A stretch of DNA of 64,000 nt. Origin: Vibrio cidicii. GTDB lineage: Bacteria > Pseudomonadota > Gammaproteobacteria > Enterobacterales > Vibrionaceae. The translations under genes and the position numbers were made by a program. Below, piece by piece: positions 20,149 through 28,062 of this stretch. How positions within the stretch are numbered: the first letter of the stretch is position 1; the number at the start of each line of letters is the position of its first letter. Where the stretch lies: the NCBI RefSeq assembly GCF_009763805.1, contig NZ_CP046803.1, forward strand, positions 620,001-684,000, read 5' to 3'. The notes under the pieces were generated by a model. The model saw nothing but the letters and a program-made list of their open reading frames with translations, did no database searches and had not been told where the DNA came from.

Positions 20149-20255
20149 TGACCCTTATTAAGCCGAGGGTCACCTAGCCAACTGACGTTGTTAGTGAACC
20201 AGATTGTTCACAAGTATATAAGCCAAGCGCAGCTTTTGCGGTTGGCTCTTTTTTT
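20149..20255 (+). ncRNA. qrr: Qrr quorum-regulatory small RNA
   Basis: The sequence starts with a stem TGACCCT / AGGGTCA and then carries the invariant Qrr core CCTAGCCAACTGACGTTGTT at about 20174-20193, running on into AGTGAA. It ends in a terminator stem AGCCAAGCGC / GCGGTTGGCT (20221-20247) followed by seven Ts. About 107 nt is the usual Qrr length. In vibrios phospho-LuxO and sigma-54 make Qrr RNAs at low cell density; with Hfq they destabilise luxR/hapR-type mRNA and activate aphA. Which of the qrr genes this is cannot be told from sequence here; luxO is not nearby. Confidence 0.95.
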
Positions 20256-20348
20256 ATCTGCGATTGCACAAAATGATCTTCGCTCTCTTTCACTCAACGC
20301 AACTTTTCATTTACCCTTTTCATCAAGACAACTGCAAACGGCACTTTG

Positions 20349-21252
20349 ATGAAAACCGACTACCATAAACGACTGCTCCCCGTCATACGTCATCTCGAAG
20401 CGCATTTTGATGAGCCACTAAACTTAGAAGAAGTCGCTGCACTTGCGCACCTCTCCCCCTATCATTTTCACCGAATTTTCAAAGCCGTCACTGGAGAAAC
20501 CCTAAATGAACATCTTCGAAGATTGCGCTTGGAGAAAGCCGCCAATCTCCTGTTTTACCGTAAACTGAGCGTCACTGAAACCGCATTGAGCTTTGGTTTT
20601 TCCAGTTCTCAGAGCTTGGCAAAAGCGTTCAAACAGCATTTTGCCTTGACTCCATCTCAAGTCAGGGAGTGTGAGAGTATCAGCGAGTTTGCTGAATTAC
20701 TCAGAAACAGCAAGATAGGACACACATTGCGCAAGAATGGACACGTCGAGAAAGGCAGTTCAGCCTACACTAGAATGAAATCTCACACAGGGAGTAGAAC
20801 CATGGACATGCAACACTTTCCGGCGAGCCATTTGGCGTTTGTACGTGTAACTGGCGAATATGGGAAGAATTATGAACCAGCAACACAAAAACTTTATCAG
20901 TGGGCAGGACCGAGAGGCCTAACGAATAATACCTGTATTTTTATCTATCACGACAACCCGGAAATTACGCCAGCGGAGAAATGCCGCACCGACGTTTGTT
21001 TATTGCTTGATGAAGCGGTAGAAGGCAATAGTGACGTGGAAATAAAGCCATTTCCCGGTGGCCATTATGCCTGTATGCGTAGGACGATTACGGATGTTAA
21101 GCAGTATCCTCTGGCTTGGGAAGAAACTGATGGAACAGCTGGTTGAACAAGGATTAGATTCTGATGATCGACCTTGTTTTGAGCTCTATCACTCCTACGA
21201 TCCACAAACTCACCACGCCGATGTGAGCTTCTGCACAGCGATAAAGGCCTAG
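20349..21252 (+). CDS. AraC family regulator with GyrI-like effector domain, apparent +1 frameshift
   Basis: The N-terminal 110 residues are the two AraC helix-turn-helices (EPLNLEEVAALAHLSPYHFH, LSVTETALSFGFSSSQSLAK). The remainder is a GyrI-like small-molecule-binding domain, with FPASHLAFVRVTGEYG and FPGGHYACMRRTI. The frame breaks at GAAAC 21124-21128; dropping one A yields YPLAWEELMEQLVEQGLDSD and about 300 residues, the usual size of Rob/SoxS-GyrI-type regulators, which respond to drugs or other hydrophobic ligands. It starts about 95 bases downstream of the qrr terminator and has its own terminator-like hairpin at 21261-21277. Confidence 0.87.
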
Positions 21253-21574
21253 TAACATTCGGCAGCTGTTCGCTGCCGTTTACTTCATTTCCACTCGGCT
21301 CAGTAGTCAAAATTCATCATCTCCACAATAATCCATAGCAATTATGGAATTAACATCACACAAAAATAGACTAAATGCACAAATAATCTTTTGAGAATTT
21401 GCCTGTTGATAGAATCGGTACTAATGTTTACTCATCTCAGTGACCTGATATCGCATTTGCAGTATCGGATCTCACTAACAACGTCAATCACCTCACGCGT
21501 GCGTTTGGTATAAAAATAAAAAGAAAGCGGCTCCCATTCGGAGCCGCATTTCTTTGTATAATCTTGTCTCTGCC
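21253..21574. other. Intergenic region between converging genes
   Basis: It contains a hairpin GGCAGC-TGTTC-GCTGCC at 21261-21277, the probable end of the AraC transcript, and the terminator of the converging gene at 21526-21547. I see nothing else coding in it. Confidence 0.5.
21526..21547 (-). terminator. Terminator of the helix-turn-helix gene
   Basis: A stem GCGGCTCC / GGAGCCGC with loop CATTC lies just beyond the minus-strand stop, with A/T-rich flanks (TTTCTTT on the minus strand). Confidence 0.8.
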
Positions 21575-21922
21575 TTAATTCAGTTGATGCTCGTATTCAA
21601 TCACCACTTGGTTACCATCAACAAACACGTTCTTAATTTTACCATCAACCGTCACGCGGCTTTGCAGGAAAATAGATTGCGAATGACTTAGATTGCGCTG
21701 AGATAATGAGGGAATCACTTTCGCTGGCTGAACATGTAACTGCTCGCAAAGCTGATGGACAAATCCAAGCGTTAATGGTGCGTTTCCTCTTAGCAGCGAA
21801 GAAAACTCATGATGATTCAAGCCAAGGCGTTTCGTCATTTCCATCTGCGTAATGTGCATTTTCGCTTTCTGTGACATCCAGAGATCGTATAACGCCATAC
21901 GATCCTGTTCAGTAAACTCCAT
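21575..21922 (-). CDS. Small helix-turn-helix protein, hypothetical regulator
   Basis: The 115-residue protein has a helix-turn-helix-like region of the XRE kind in its first 60 residues (ITQMEMTKRLGLNHHEFSSLLRGNAPLTLGFVHQLCEQL) and a basic-acidic beta-rich tail (VTVDGKIKNVFVDGNQVVIEY). I do not recognise a named family. It probably binds DNA as a small dimer. A terminator directly follows the stop. Confidence 0.7.
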   Translation of the reverse strand: MEFTEQDRMALYDLWMSQKAKMHITQMEMTKRLGLNHHEFSSLLRGNAPLTLGFVHQLCEQLHVQPAKVIPSLSQRNLSHSQSIFLQSRVTVDGKIKNVFVDGNQVVIEYEHQLN

Positions 21923-22192
21923 GATTGATCCTCATATATTCGCTATCGGCATGACACTCTCATACATTAATAACCAAAGTGTTAGTTGCAAGTCAAAAAA
22001 GCACCGATTTTCTGCCACAGAAACGGAACAGATTGCACAAAACACGAGGAAGGTCACATCATTATAAGCGTTGATACGACGAAAAACAGGTTAGGGGGTA
22101 GAAACAGTCATTCACTACTCACCTAAGCATGGCCTGTGATTAGCGCCGATTTTCTGTTACCTTTTGACTTTTACTTTCAAAAACAAAAAACT

Positions 22193-23287
22193 ATGAACGA
22201 TTGGCTACTTGAACTACAGCGCGCTCTTTTTAGCAATCACCAAGATTGGTTCGGCAGTGTGCTGTTAATGACCATTGGCAGTGGTGTCGCGTGGTTGATT
22301 TGGCGTTTGGTTGTATCACGTCTACGTCTACTGGCAAACAAAACTCGTCTGCATTGGGATAATATGTTGGTGGAGTCGCTACAAACCCCAATCAGTACAT
22401 TGATCTGGTTGTGGCCCGCCACTCTATCGCTGGCAATCGCCGTACAAAGTCAAACTGGTAAACAGCTGGCTTGGCTTGGGATGACTCAACGGCTGCTGCT
22501 TATCGCCCTGTTTGTTTGGATCGTTATGCGTTTGATCAGTCGCATAGAAGACTATGTTCTAGCTCAAGCAAGTCATGACGAGACAACGGTTCAAGCGATT
22601 GCGAAAGTCTCGCGACTGTTTTTCTTAGCCATTACAATGCTCACTATGATGCAAGCCTTTGGTCTTAGTTTATCGGGGTTACTGACCTTTGGTGGTGTAG
22701 GTGGTTTGATAGTCGGCCTCGCTGCCAAAGATCTATTATCCAACTTCTTTGGCGGTTTGATGATCTATTTTGATCGCCCGTTTAAAGTCGGTGATTGGAT
22801 CCGCTCTCCAGACCGTCAAATTGAAGGAACCGTTGAGCGCATAGGCTGGCGCATGACTAGCATACGCACTTTTGAGAAGCGGCCAATTTATGTACCGAAT
22901 TCTGTGTTCAGTAACATCGTGGTTGAAAATCCTTCGCGTATGCTCAATCGTCGCATCAACGAAACCATCGGCGTTCGCTATGATGACAAGCAGAAATTGC
23001 CTTTAATTATTGAGCAAGTGCGCAAGATGCTGGAACAGCATCCCGATATTGATACCACACAAACGCTCATTGTTAACTTCAATACTTTTGGTCCATCGTC
23101 GCTGAATTTCTTCATCTACACCTTCACAAAAACCGTCAACTGGGTCGAATACCACAGTGTGAAACAAGATGTGCTACTAAAAGTGATGGAGATCATTCAG
23201 CAAAATGGCGCCGACATCGCGTTCCCGACCCAAACCATCAAGCTCGACCCATTCCAAGCGGGTATCTCGTCTCCTGAGAAGGCTTAA
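22193..23287 (+). CDS. Mechanosensitive ion channel, MscS family (YbdG/YnaI-like)
   Basis: The 364-residue protein has four or five N-terminal transmembrane helices, and the pore helix GVGGLIVGLAAKDLLSNFFGG with the Gly/Ala pattern of MscS TM3, followed by DRPFKVGDWIR and the beta domain (IEGTVERIGWRMTSIRTFEKRPIYVPN). It opens under membrane tension to release solutes after osmotic downshock. I choose the ATG at 22193; an in-frame GTG at 22136 would add 19 residues and neither has a strong ribosome binding site. Confidence 0.9.
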   Translation: MNDWLLELQRALFSNHQDWFGSVLLMTIGSGVAWLIWRLVVSRLRLLANKTRLHWDNMLVESLQTPISTLIWLWPATLSLAIAVQSQTGKQLAWLGMTQRLLLIALFVWIVMRLISRIEDYVLAQASHDETTVQAIAKVSRLFFLAITMLTMMQAFGLSLSGLLTFGGVGGLIVGLAAKDLLSNFFGGLMIYFDRPFKVGDWIRSPDRQIEGTVERIGWRMTSIRTFEKRPIYVPNSVFSNIVVENPSRMLNRRINETIGVRYDDKQKLPLIIEQVRKMLEQHPDIDTTQTLIVNFNTFGPSSLNFFIYTFTKTVNWVEYHSVKQDVLLKVMEIIQQNGADIAFPTQTIKLDPFQAGISSPEKA

Positions 23288-23290
23288 ATA

Positions 23291-23319
23291 AGCAGAGCCC
23301 GGTTTGGGCTCTGCTTTCT
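23291..23319. terminator. Terminator between mscS-like and carbonic anhydrase genes
   Basis: A perfect 10-bp stem AGCAGAGCCC / GGGCTCTGCT with loop GGTTT and a short T-rich tail serves both converging genes. Confidence 0.88.
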
Positions 23320-23320
23320 A

Positions 23321-24040
23321 TTAATCTTTGCTTAGCACAGTACGTGCATTTAGTGGCTGTAGCGGACGATTATTACGCCCCATGACAGACATCAACTGTT
23401 CTGTTTGGCTATTCGAAAGCTCTGAAGCTTGTTTGAGAACAAACCAGCGAACCCCCTCGCTACACGGTGGTGTGGTTAAAGAGCCATTAAAGCGAAAGTA
23501 GTCTTGCTGCTTAGGCAGTAGCGCAGCGACATCAAAAGCATGAGGCAAGGTAACTTGTTCGCCCACAGTAGGCATTTTTGCCGTCAGCTCGCTGAGTAAC
23601 GGATTCTGCTTCCCTGTATCAAACATCACCGCGACAACAGCCAGGTTTCCTTCGCTGTCAGCATGTACAAAATGCGCTTCCAAAGGATACTGTTTTCCCC
23701 TTATTGCATTCTCGGACGGTGTGTGAAAATGAAACTGTTTAAGCTCAAAGCTTTTACCGTCAACATGAAAGACGTTTTCCCCGCTTACTCCTGCCTGCAG
23801 GGTGTGACCATTATTGGTCAAAGAAACGACCTGCCCTGTATAGTTCAACTCAAGTGTTTTTATCTCTGCTTCGACAGGTTGCGCTATGTTGATAGGGCTT
23901 TGGTTTTTACCTATTGCACACTCTTTTGCAACTTTGCCCCAATGCTCCGGACCATGATGGCCTTCATATCCCCACTCAGAGGCCAGCGTCGTGTTAGACA
24001 ACGCCAGTGTTATAAAAAGAGCACTGATCTGTGTTTTCAT
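23321..24040 (-). CDS. Periplasmic alpha-type carbonic anhydrase
   Basis: The 239-residue protein has a Sec signal peptide (ISALFITLALSNTTLA) and the alpha-CA fold: SPINIAQP, zinc-binding histidines in FHFHTPSEN and EAHFVHAD, and the active-site stretch LTTPPCSEGVRWFVL with the conserved Thr. It interconverts CO2 and bicarbonate in the periplasm. Vibrios are known for such enzymes (for example VchCA), and bicarbonate is a virulence signal in V. cholerae. The start at 24040 has AAGGAAATAGC upstream, so the longer frame is not used. Confidence 0.93.
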   Translation of the reverse strand: MKTQISALFITLALSNTTLASEWGYEGHHGPEHWGKVAKECAIGKNQSPINIAQPVEAEIKTLELNYTGQVVSLTNNGHTLQAGVSGENVFHVDGKSFELKQFHFHTPSENAIRGKQYPLEAHFVHADSEGNLAVVAVMFDTGKQNPLLSELTAKMPTVGEQVTLPHAFDVAALLPKQQDYFRFNGSLTTPPCSEGVRWFVLKQASELSNSQTEQLMSVMGRNNRPLQPLNARTVLSKD

Positions 24041-24160
24041 GCTATTTCCTTGCGAATAAAAATCTGATAATTGGCAAGGCAATATTAGCCAAAAAATAGA
24101 CCTGTAGAGTCTGTTGCAATCTTTGTTTACTCAAGCTGAGAGCCGATTCTCACCGGAGGT

Positions 24161-25124
24161 TCATTTATTCTCTGGTTCAAATCCCGCAGCCTCTCTTGCA
24201 AATACTTCGTGAGACATCGCCTTATAGTTAAGCGCGTCGGTGACCTTGCCTTTTTTCTTCAGTAACTTTTCTAGCTCTTTATTGTCGACCTTTTGCCACT
24301 GTCCAAGTTGCTCAGCACTCATGCCAGAGCTGCCTACATCACGGCTTTGAATCGCGACGATATTCCGACTGGTCACTTTTAGAGCGTCACGAAAACCTTG
24401 CTGGGTAGACAAATCAAACTGGCTGCCCTCCATCAACGAGCGTAGCTCTCTCGCCCAATAAAATTCGAGAAATGGAATCGCTTGCGTGGGCTTATCCCAG
24501 GCAACGCCTTTGACAAAATAGACAAGCGAGCGATATTGATCGTCACTAAAATTTGAGATACCCAATTTGGTCGGAAGCTGGTTGTAATCAATCGGCCGAT
24601 CTTGCTCGTCAAAAAGCCAAGCATCACCATGTGCGACCATTTTTCCCCAGAATGTTGGCCAATCTGTCCACTGACGATAATCTTTGTCTATCAAAACGTT
24701 GACGCGTAGCTTCTCTCCACCATTAGGCATCTGATAAAAGACATTAAACGTATGATGCCCGTCAGTGAGGAAATACTGCCCATCAGGCCCAATTACCACT
24801 GTCTTCATTTTGTCTTTATGCGCGCCTATCTCATCTTTGCATTGGTAAGACTGGTTGTCGTTTGGCAGAGAAACGTCGGTATAATGTTTGACCCCTTTTT
24901 GCCCGTTCGATTCGCATAGCTCATCGAACATCGCTTTCGGATCACGATGGTAACGTCCTAACTTGTAGAAAATCTGATCGTAGCCGATAGATGACTGAGT
25001 CGGTTTCAATTGCCCTAGTTTCTAGTTCAATGACATCGCCCACTTGGGGTTCCATCGCATAAACGGGTACTAGGCTACCCAAACTGACACTGACTACAAC
25101 CAATAGCCCTGTCATTTTCTTCAT
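24161..25124 (-). CDS. Exported ParB-like nuclease-fold protein (ParBc_2 type), apparent +1 frameshift
   Basis: The first segment (25124 to about 25022) is a signal peptide, LVVVSVSLGSLVPVYA, then EPQVGDVIELE. The main body lies in another frame. Removing one base at GTTTC 25018-25022 gives IELELGQLKPTQSSIGYDQI; a second GAAAC at 25003-25007 would also restore the frame, less naturally. The repaired protein has about 320 residues. The ParB/Srx-like core shows KTVVIGPDGQYFLTDGHHTF, with the DGHHT motif. Proteins of this type are exported and of unknown function. It is the last conserved gene before the AT-rich island. Confidence 0.78.
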
Positions 25125-25252
25125 AATTCACTCCATATTAGCTATTTTCCCAACCAAATCTCCTAGCCGGAAACTCAGCGTAACCGACATAACTATGTAG
25201 CAAAAAAGAGAATAGCTTATTAAAGGCAACAACATGCATAAACTTGATGCTA

Positions 25253-25650
25253 GGGCGTGTTGATCTTTCGTGATGGATTTTTAAGCAGCATGGTTAGGCG
25301 TTATAATTTGTTTCGCAAAAAATAAACTGTAACTTCATGCCATGCCGAGACTAATGCTAACTGATAAGCAGTGACGAAGCTACTTCAAGTAATGAAAAAC
25401 ACTAGCCGCATTTATAGCATAGAATGACCTTTGAAGGGATTCTTTACCGCAGGCGAACAGGAGTTCCATGGCGTGATCTTCCAAAAGAGTTTGGGGACTG
25501 GTGAACGGTTACTGCCATTTAATTGGCATTTAGACAGGATTATCATCCAAAGCCTATAGCGCGTGATACCATAAGATAAAGGCTGAATTGCTCAATAACC
25601 AATGCGTATCAGTTAAGAGCAGTTGATCATTCTTTTAGTCAACAACGCCC
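25253..25650 (+). mobile_element. Degenerate IS5-type insertion sequence with imperfect terminal repeats
   Basis: An internal open stretch at 25424-25501 reads MTFEGILYRRRTGVPWRDLP then KEFGDW and a stop, which is the DUF4096 region of an IS5-family transposase. It is flanked by imperfect inverted repeats: GGGCGTGTTGATC at 25253-25265 and, read on the minus strand, GGGCGTTGTTGA at 25650-25639. Only about 400 bp remain, so most of the transposase is lost and the element cannot move by itself. Confidence 0.65.
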
Positions 25651-25791
25651 GTCTAATTGACCACTGCTCTAACAGGCATACCGAGTCCTGTTGCTAAAAG
25701 TTGCAGGCTCACTACTATCCAGAATTACGGATAATTTTCAGATTTTTAAACCTGCATCTTAAAGTTGAACCAGTATAATGATTTTGAAGTT

Positions 25792-26268
25792 TCAATATTT
25801 ATTTAACCCAATAACTTGTCCGCCATATAGTGATGTTATTAAAATATTATATTCATCTTTTCTCTCTACAACTTCAATCCAATTATGTTCTTTTAATGCT
25901 CTTTTTGAACTATAAATTTCCTTCACAACGGGACTATCTATCGACGGAGATGATTTATTTAAAATTCGCATCATCATATCATCATGAGAAAGAAAATATA
26001 GATCATTATTTATTTTTATTAAATCTCCAGTTAATTTCATTTCATATGTTGATTTTTTTCCTTCTTCAACAATTGTGAATATTTGAAATTTATTTTTACT
26101 TAAGATTATTTGGACTGAGTTTTCAGCTTTAAAATTATCTTTTAAGTTTGTCAAAGTATAATTATAACTCATAGCTATATCTTCCTTTGAAAAGGCGGAC
26201 ATAACCATAATATACGTAAGGAGTGTAACATCCATTACCCATATAATATACTTTTTAACAAAATTCAT
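25792..26268 (-). CDS. VtrC-like periplasmic partner of a ToxR-type regulator
   Basis: The 158-residue protein has an N-terminal membrane anchor (IIWVMDVTLLTYIMVMSAF) and a periplasmic part made of alternating beta strands (YEMKLTGDLIKINNDLYFLS, EEGKKSTYEMKL). It begins 14 bases inside the end of the upstream VtrA-like gene, the same overlapping arrangement as vtrA/vtrC of V. parahaemolyticus, where the two periplasmic domains form a barrel that binds bile salts. The length is nearly that of VtrC (161 residues, from memory). Sequence similarity is low, as expected of these fast-evolving co-component systems. AT-rich, unlike the surrounding core genes. Confidence 0.6.
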   Translation of the reverse strand: MNFVKKYIIWVMDVTLLTYIMVMSAFSKEDIAMSYNYTLTNLKDNFKAENSVQIILSKNKFQIFTIVEEGKKSTYEMKLTGDLIKINNDLYFLSHDDMMMRILNKSSPSIDSPVVKEIYSSKRALKEHNWIEVVERKDEYNILITSLYGGQVIGLNKY

Positions 26269-27015
26269 TTCTTATATCCTCTACTATAGAGAAACTCTCA
26301 AAACCATCATTGGCAATGATGATTTTGTTGTATATCATCGCGCCTGGCTTTATCACGCTGTATGATATTTTTTCACCAATAAAAACATAAATAAATGATA
26401 TATCACAAAAATCATTTACAATTCCTTCAACTTCTTCATAGCTGAACTTTAACTCTTCATTTTGACTATTATTTGAATAAACCGCTAACTTATCTGACTC
26501 ATATAAAATTATATTTTTGCTTTTTGCCGAATCGCGCAAGGTAATACTAACCGCAACAAATAAAAGAAAGAAAAAAACAAATATACTCACTAAATTAAAG
26601 ATTAATGCATTAACAGTCTTTTTTTCTGATTTAAATTGATTTTTAATATTTTCTTTTTTTGTCTCTAGTCTTTTTGTTTCGACATCGAAATTTGATTTTT
26701 TACACTTTCAGGGTCTAAAATATAACCGACTTTAGAAACTGTTTTTAATATTTTTTGTTCTTTACCGTTGTCACCTAATATATTTCTAATAATCCTTATT
26801 GACTGAACCAATGATCCTTCTGTAACGATTTTTCCATTCCATGCGTAACTCAGAAGATCTTCTTTTGGTACAATGTTACCAGCGTTTTTACACAATAAAA
26901 TTAATGTTGCTAAATCATGCTTACCAATACGTATTCTTTCATTTGTTACACTATTGACAATATATGGCATTCGTGAACTTATGATTAAATGTTTGACTTT
27001 AAAAGATTCTTCCAC
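26255..27015 (-). CDS. VtrA-like membrane-bound transcription factor (ToxR/CadC-type winged helix), frame broken at a poly-A tract
   Basis: Two frames form one protein. The first (27015-26665) is an OmpR-type winged helix: IRIGKHDLATLILLC, VPKEDLLSYAWNG, VTEGSLVQSIRIIRNILGDN, ILKTVSKVGYIL. The second supplies a linker (VETKRLETKKENIKNQFKSE), a transmembrane helix (FVFFFLLFVAVSITL) and a periplasmic domain. Adding one A to the A6 run at 26696-26701 fuses them to 253 residues with the helix at about 143-160, the architecture and, as I recall, the length of V. parahaemolyticus VtrA. Direct membrane-to-DNA signalling is inferred. GTG start; a stop precedes it in frame. The tract may be an error, a mutation or a phase-variable switch. 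Confidence 0.68.
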
Positions 27016-27151
27016 TTTATATTCTCAACATTTGACATTTAATTTATTGATGTTTAATTTTTTAATGAGAAGTTCATTAATTACCTCCAAACTATTCATG
27101 AAATGAATTAATCATGCTTTGGATAGAAATAAAAAATTACACCTCGCATGC

Positions 27152-27340
27152 TCATTCATTACGTTCTAAAGTCGCTTCTATTGGATTTAAGTTTGGATTG
27201 TATGGTGATAGTAATGAGGCTCTATATTGAGTTTCCAAAAAACGAATGATACTCTCGCCATCTATAACTTCGTAAGTATTTTTGATAGTTGCGCTAACAT
27301 CCTTCAGTGACTGGGCACTGATTAGATTCACTCGAGACAA
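27152..27340 (-). pseudogene. IS630-type transposase fragment
   Basis: The 62-codon frame reads SLKDVSATIKNTYEVIDGES followed by IIRFLE, then jumps to SPYNPNLNPIE, the well-known end motif of IS630/Tc1-like DDE transposases. The middle catalytic part is missing, so this is an internally deleted remnant. It differs from the larger IS630-type element at 30.7-31.6 kb. Confidence 0.6.
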
Positions 27341-27595
27341 CTATCTGTCGCGTCAATCAACTTTTGCAATACATGGCATGAAATACTTTTTAATGTGCCC
27401 ATTTAATCATGATATCGAACAAATTGTACACTAAATTCAATCTAGACGTAAATACGATTTGACGCGTATGGAAATGGATTTTCTCAGTCAGATACTCGAT
27501 AAACAGCATCGTCTGAGTCACAGAAAGTCGGCTCTAGCTGCCTTTGCTGCGTAATTCGTTCAGAAAACCAAACTGTCTGCAATGGAGTGATTCTT

Positions 27596-27782
27596 ATATA
27601 ACACACTGAGTTTCAGGCATACCAAGCCCTGTAAGTTCGTTCAGCGCTTTAATCATGGCGTAAGTTTCACCAACCTGAGCATTGTAGTTTCTCAGACTTA
27701 ATCGCCCACCTAACAACTGCTTCACTCGATACATTGCTGTCTCTGATAGTGAGCGTTTATGGATAGTCGTACCGCTTTTTTC
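27596..27782 (-). pseudogene. C-terminal fragment of an IS5-family (IS903-like) transposase
   Basis: The minus strand reads KSGTTIHKRSLSETAMYRVK, QLLGGRLSLRNYNAQVGETY and AMIKALNELTGLGMPETQ before a stop, the C-terminal end of a Vibrio IS5-type transposase as I know it. The upstream two thirds of the gene is absent; the frame ends abruptly at about 27782 against unrelated sequence. Confidence 0.65.
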
Positions 27783-28026
27783 ACTTATTGTTGGAGCCGT
27801 AGAGCTGCTGGCAACCTACCGCTAGATTCCTAGGGTGACCATTCTCCCAGAAGGCTGCCCTTCTCTAGGAGAGATGAGTGGTACAGCTCGCTTGAACCGT
27901 ATGGCTTAGTGGCAATCCCTTGGCTTTTCGTCTTTCTTCGACCGACCACGAGCTGAATCGAGTATATTCAACGATCACGAGGATTATCTGCACACCAAAT
28001 AGCACCACTCTATGGAGGGTTATATT

Positions 28027-28052
28027 AAAACCGCCTTTATGAAGGCGGTTTT
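28027..28052 (-). terminator. Terminator of the Ig-like lipoprotein gene
   Basis: A perfect stem AAAACCGCCTT / AAGGCGGTTTT lies ten bases after the minus-strand stop, with T-runs on both sides. Confidence 0.85.
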
Positions 28053-28062
28053 ATTATTTATT

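Larger units (their letters stand above)
27016..28026. other. Gap in the island: IS scars and unexplained structured DNA
   Basis: This stretch holds a mini-ORF of seven codons at 27054-27077 (minus) with a perfect GGAGGTAA site before it, an IS630-type fragment at 27152-27340, a 38-codon open end at about 27435-27553 (QSRRKYDLTRMEMDFLSQIL) that may be another transposase tail, an IS5-type fragment at 27596-27782, and an unexplained hairpin at 27843-27872. No intact gene is seen. Confidence 0.5.

Noticed and set aside
22136..22192. Longer GTG start for the MscS gene
   Set aside because: It adds 19 residues without conserved sequence and has no better ribosome binding site.
25003..25007. Second GAAAC in the ParB-like gene as the shift site
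   Set aside because: Repairing at 25018-25022 gives the more natural ELELGQLKPTQSSIGYDQI; the other is possible but less likely.
27790..28010. Group II intron or integron attC site
   Set aside because: There is no canonical domain V or attC core; only a hairpin with bulges is seen.
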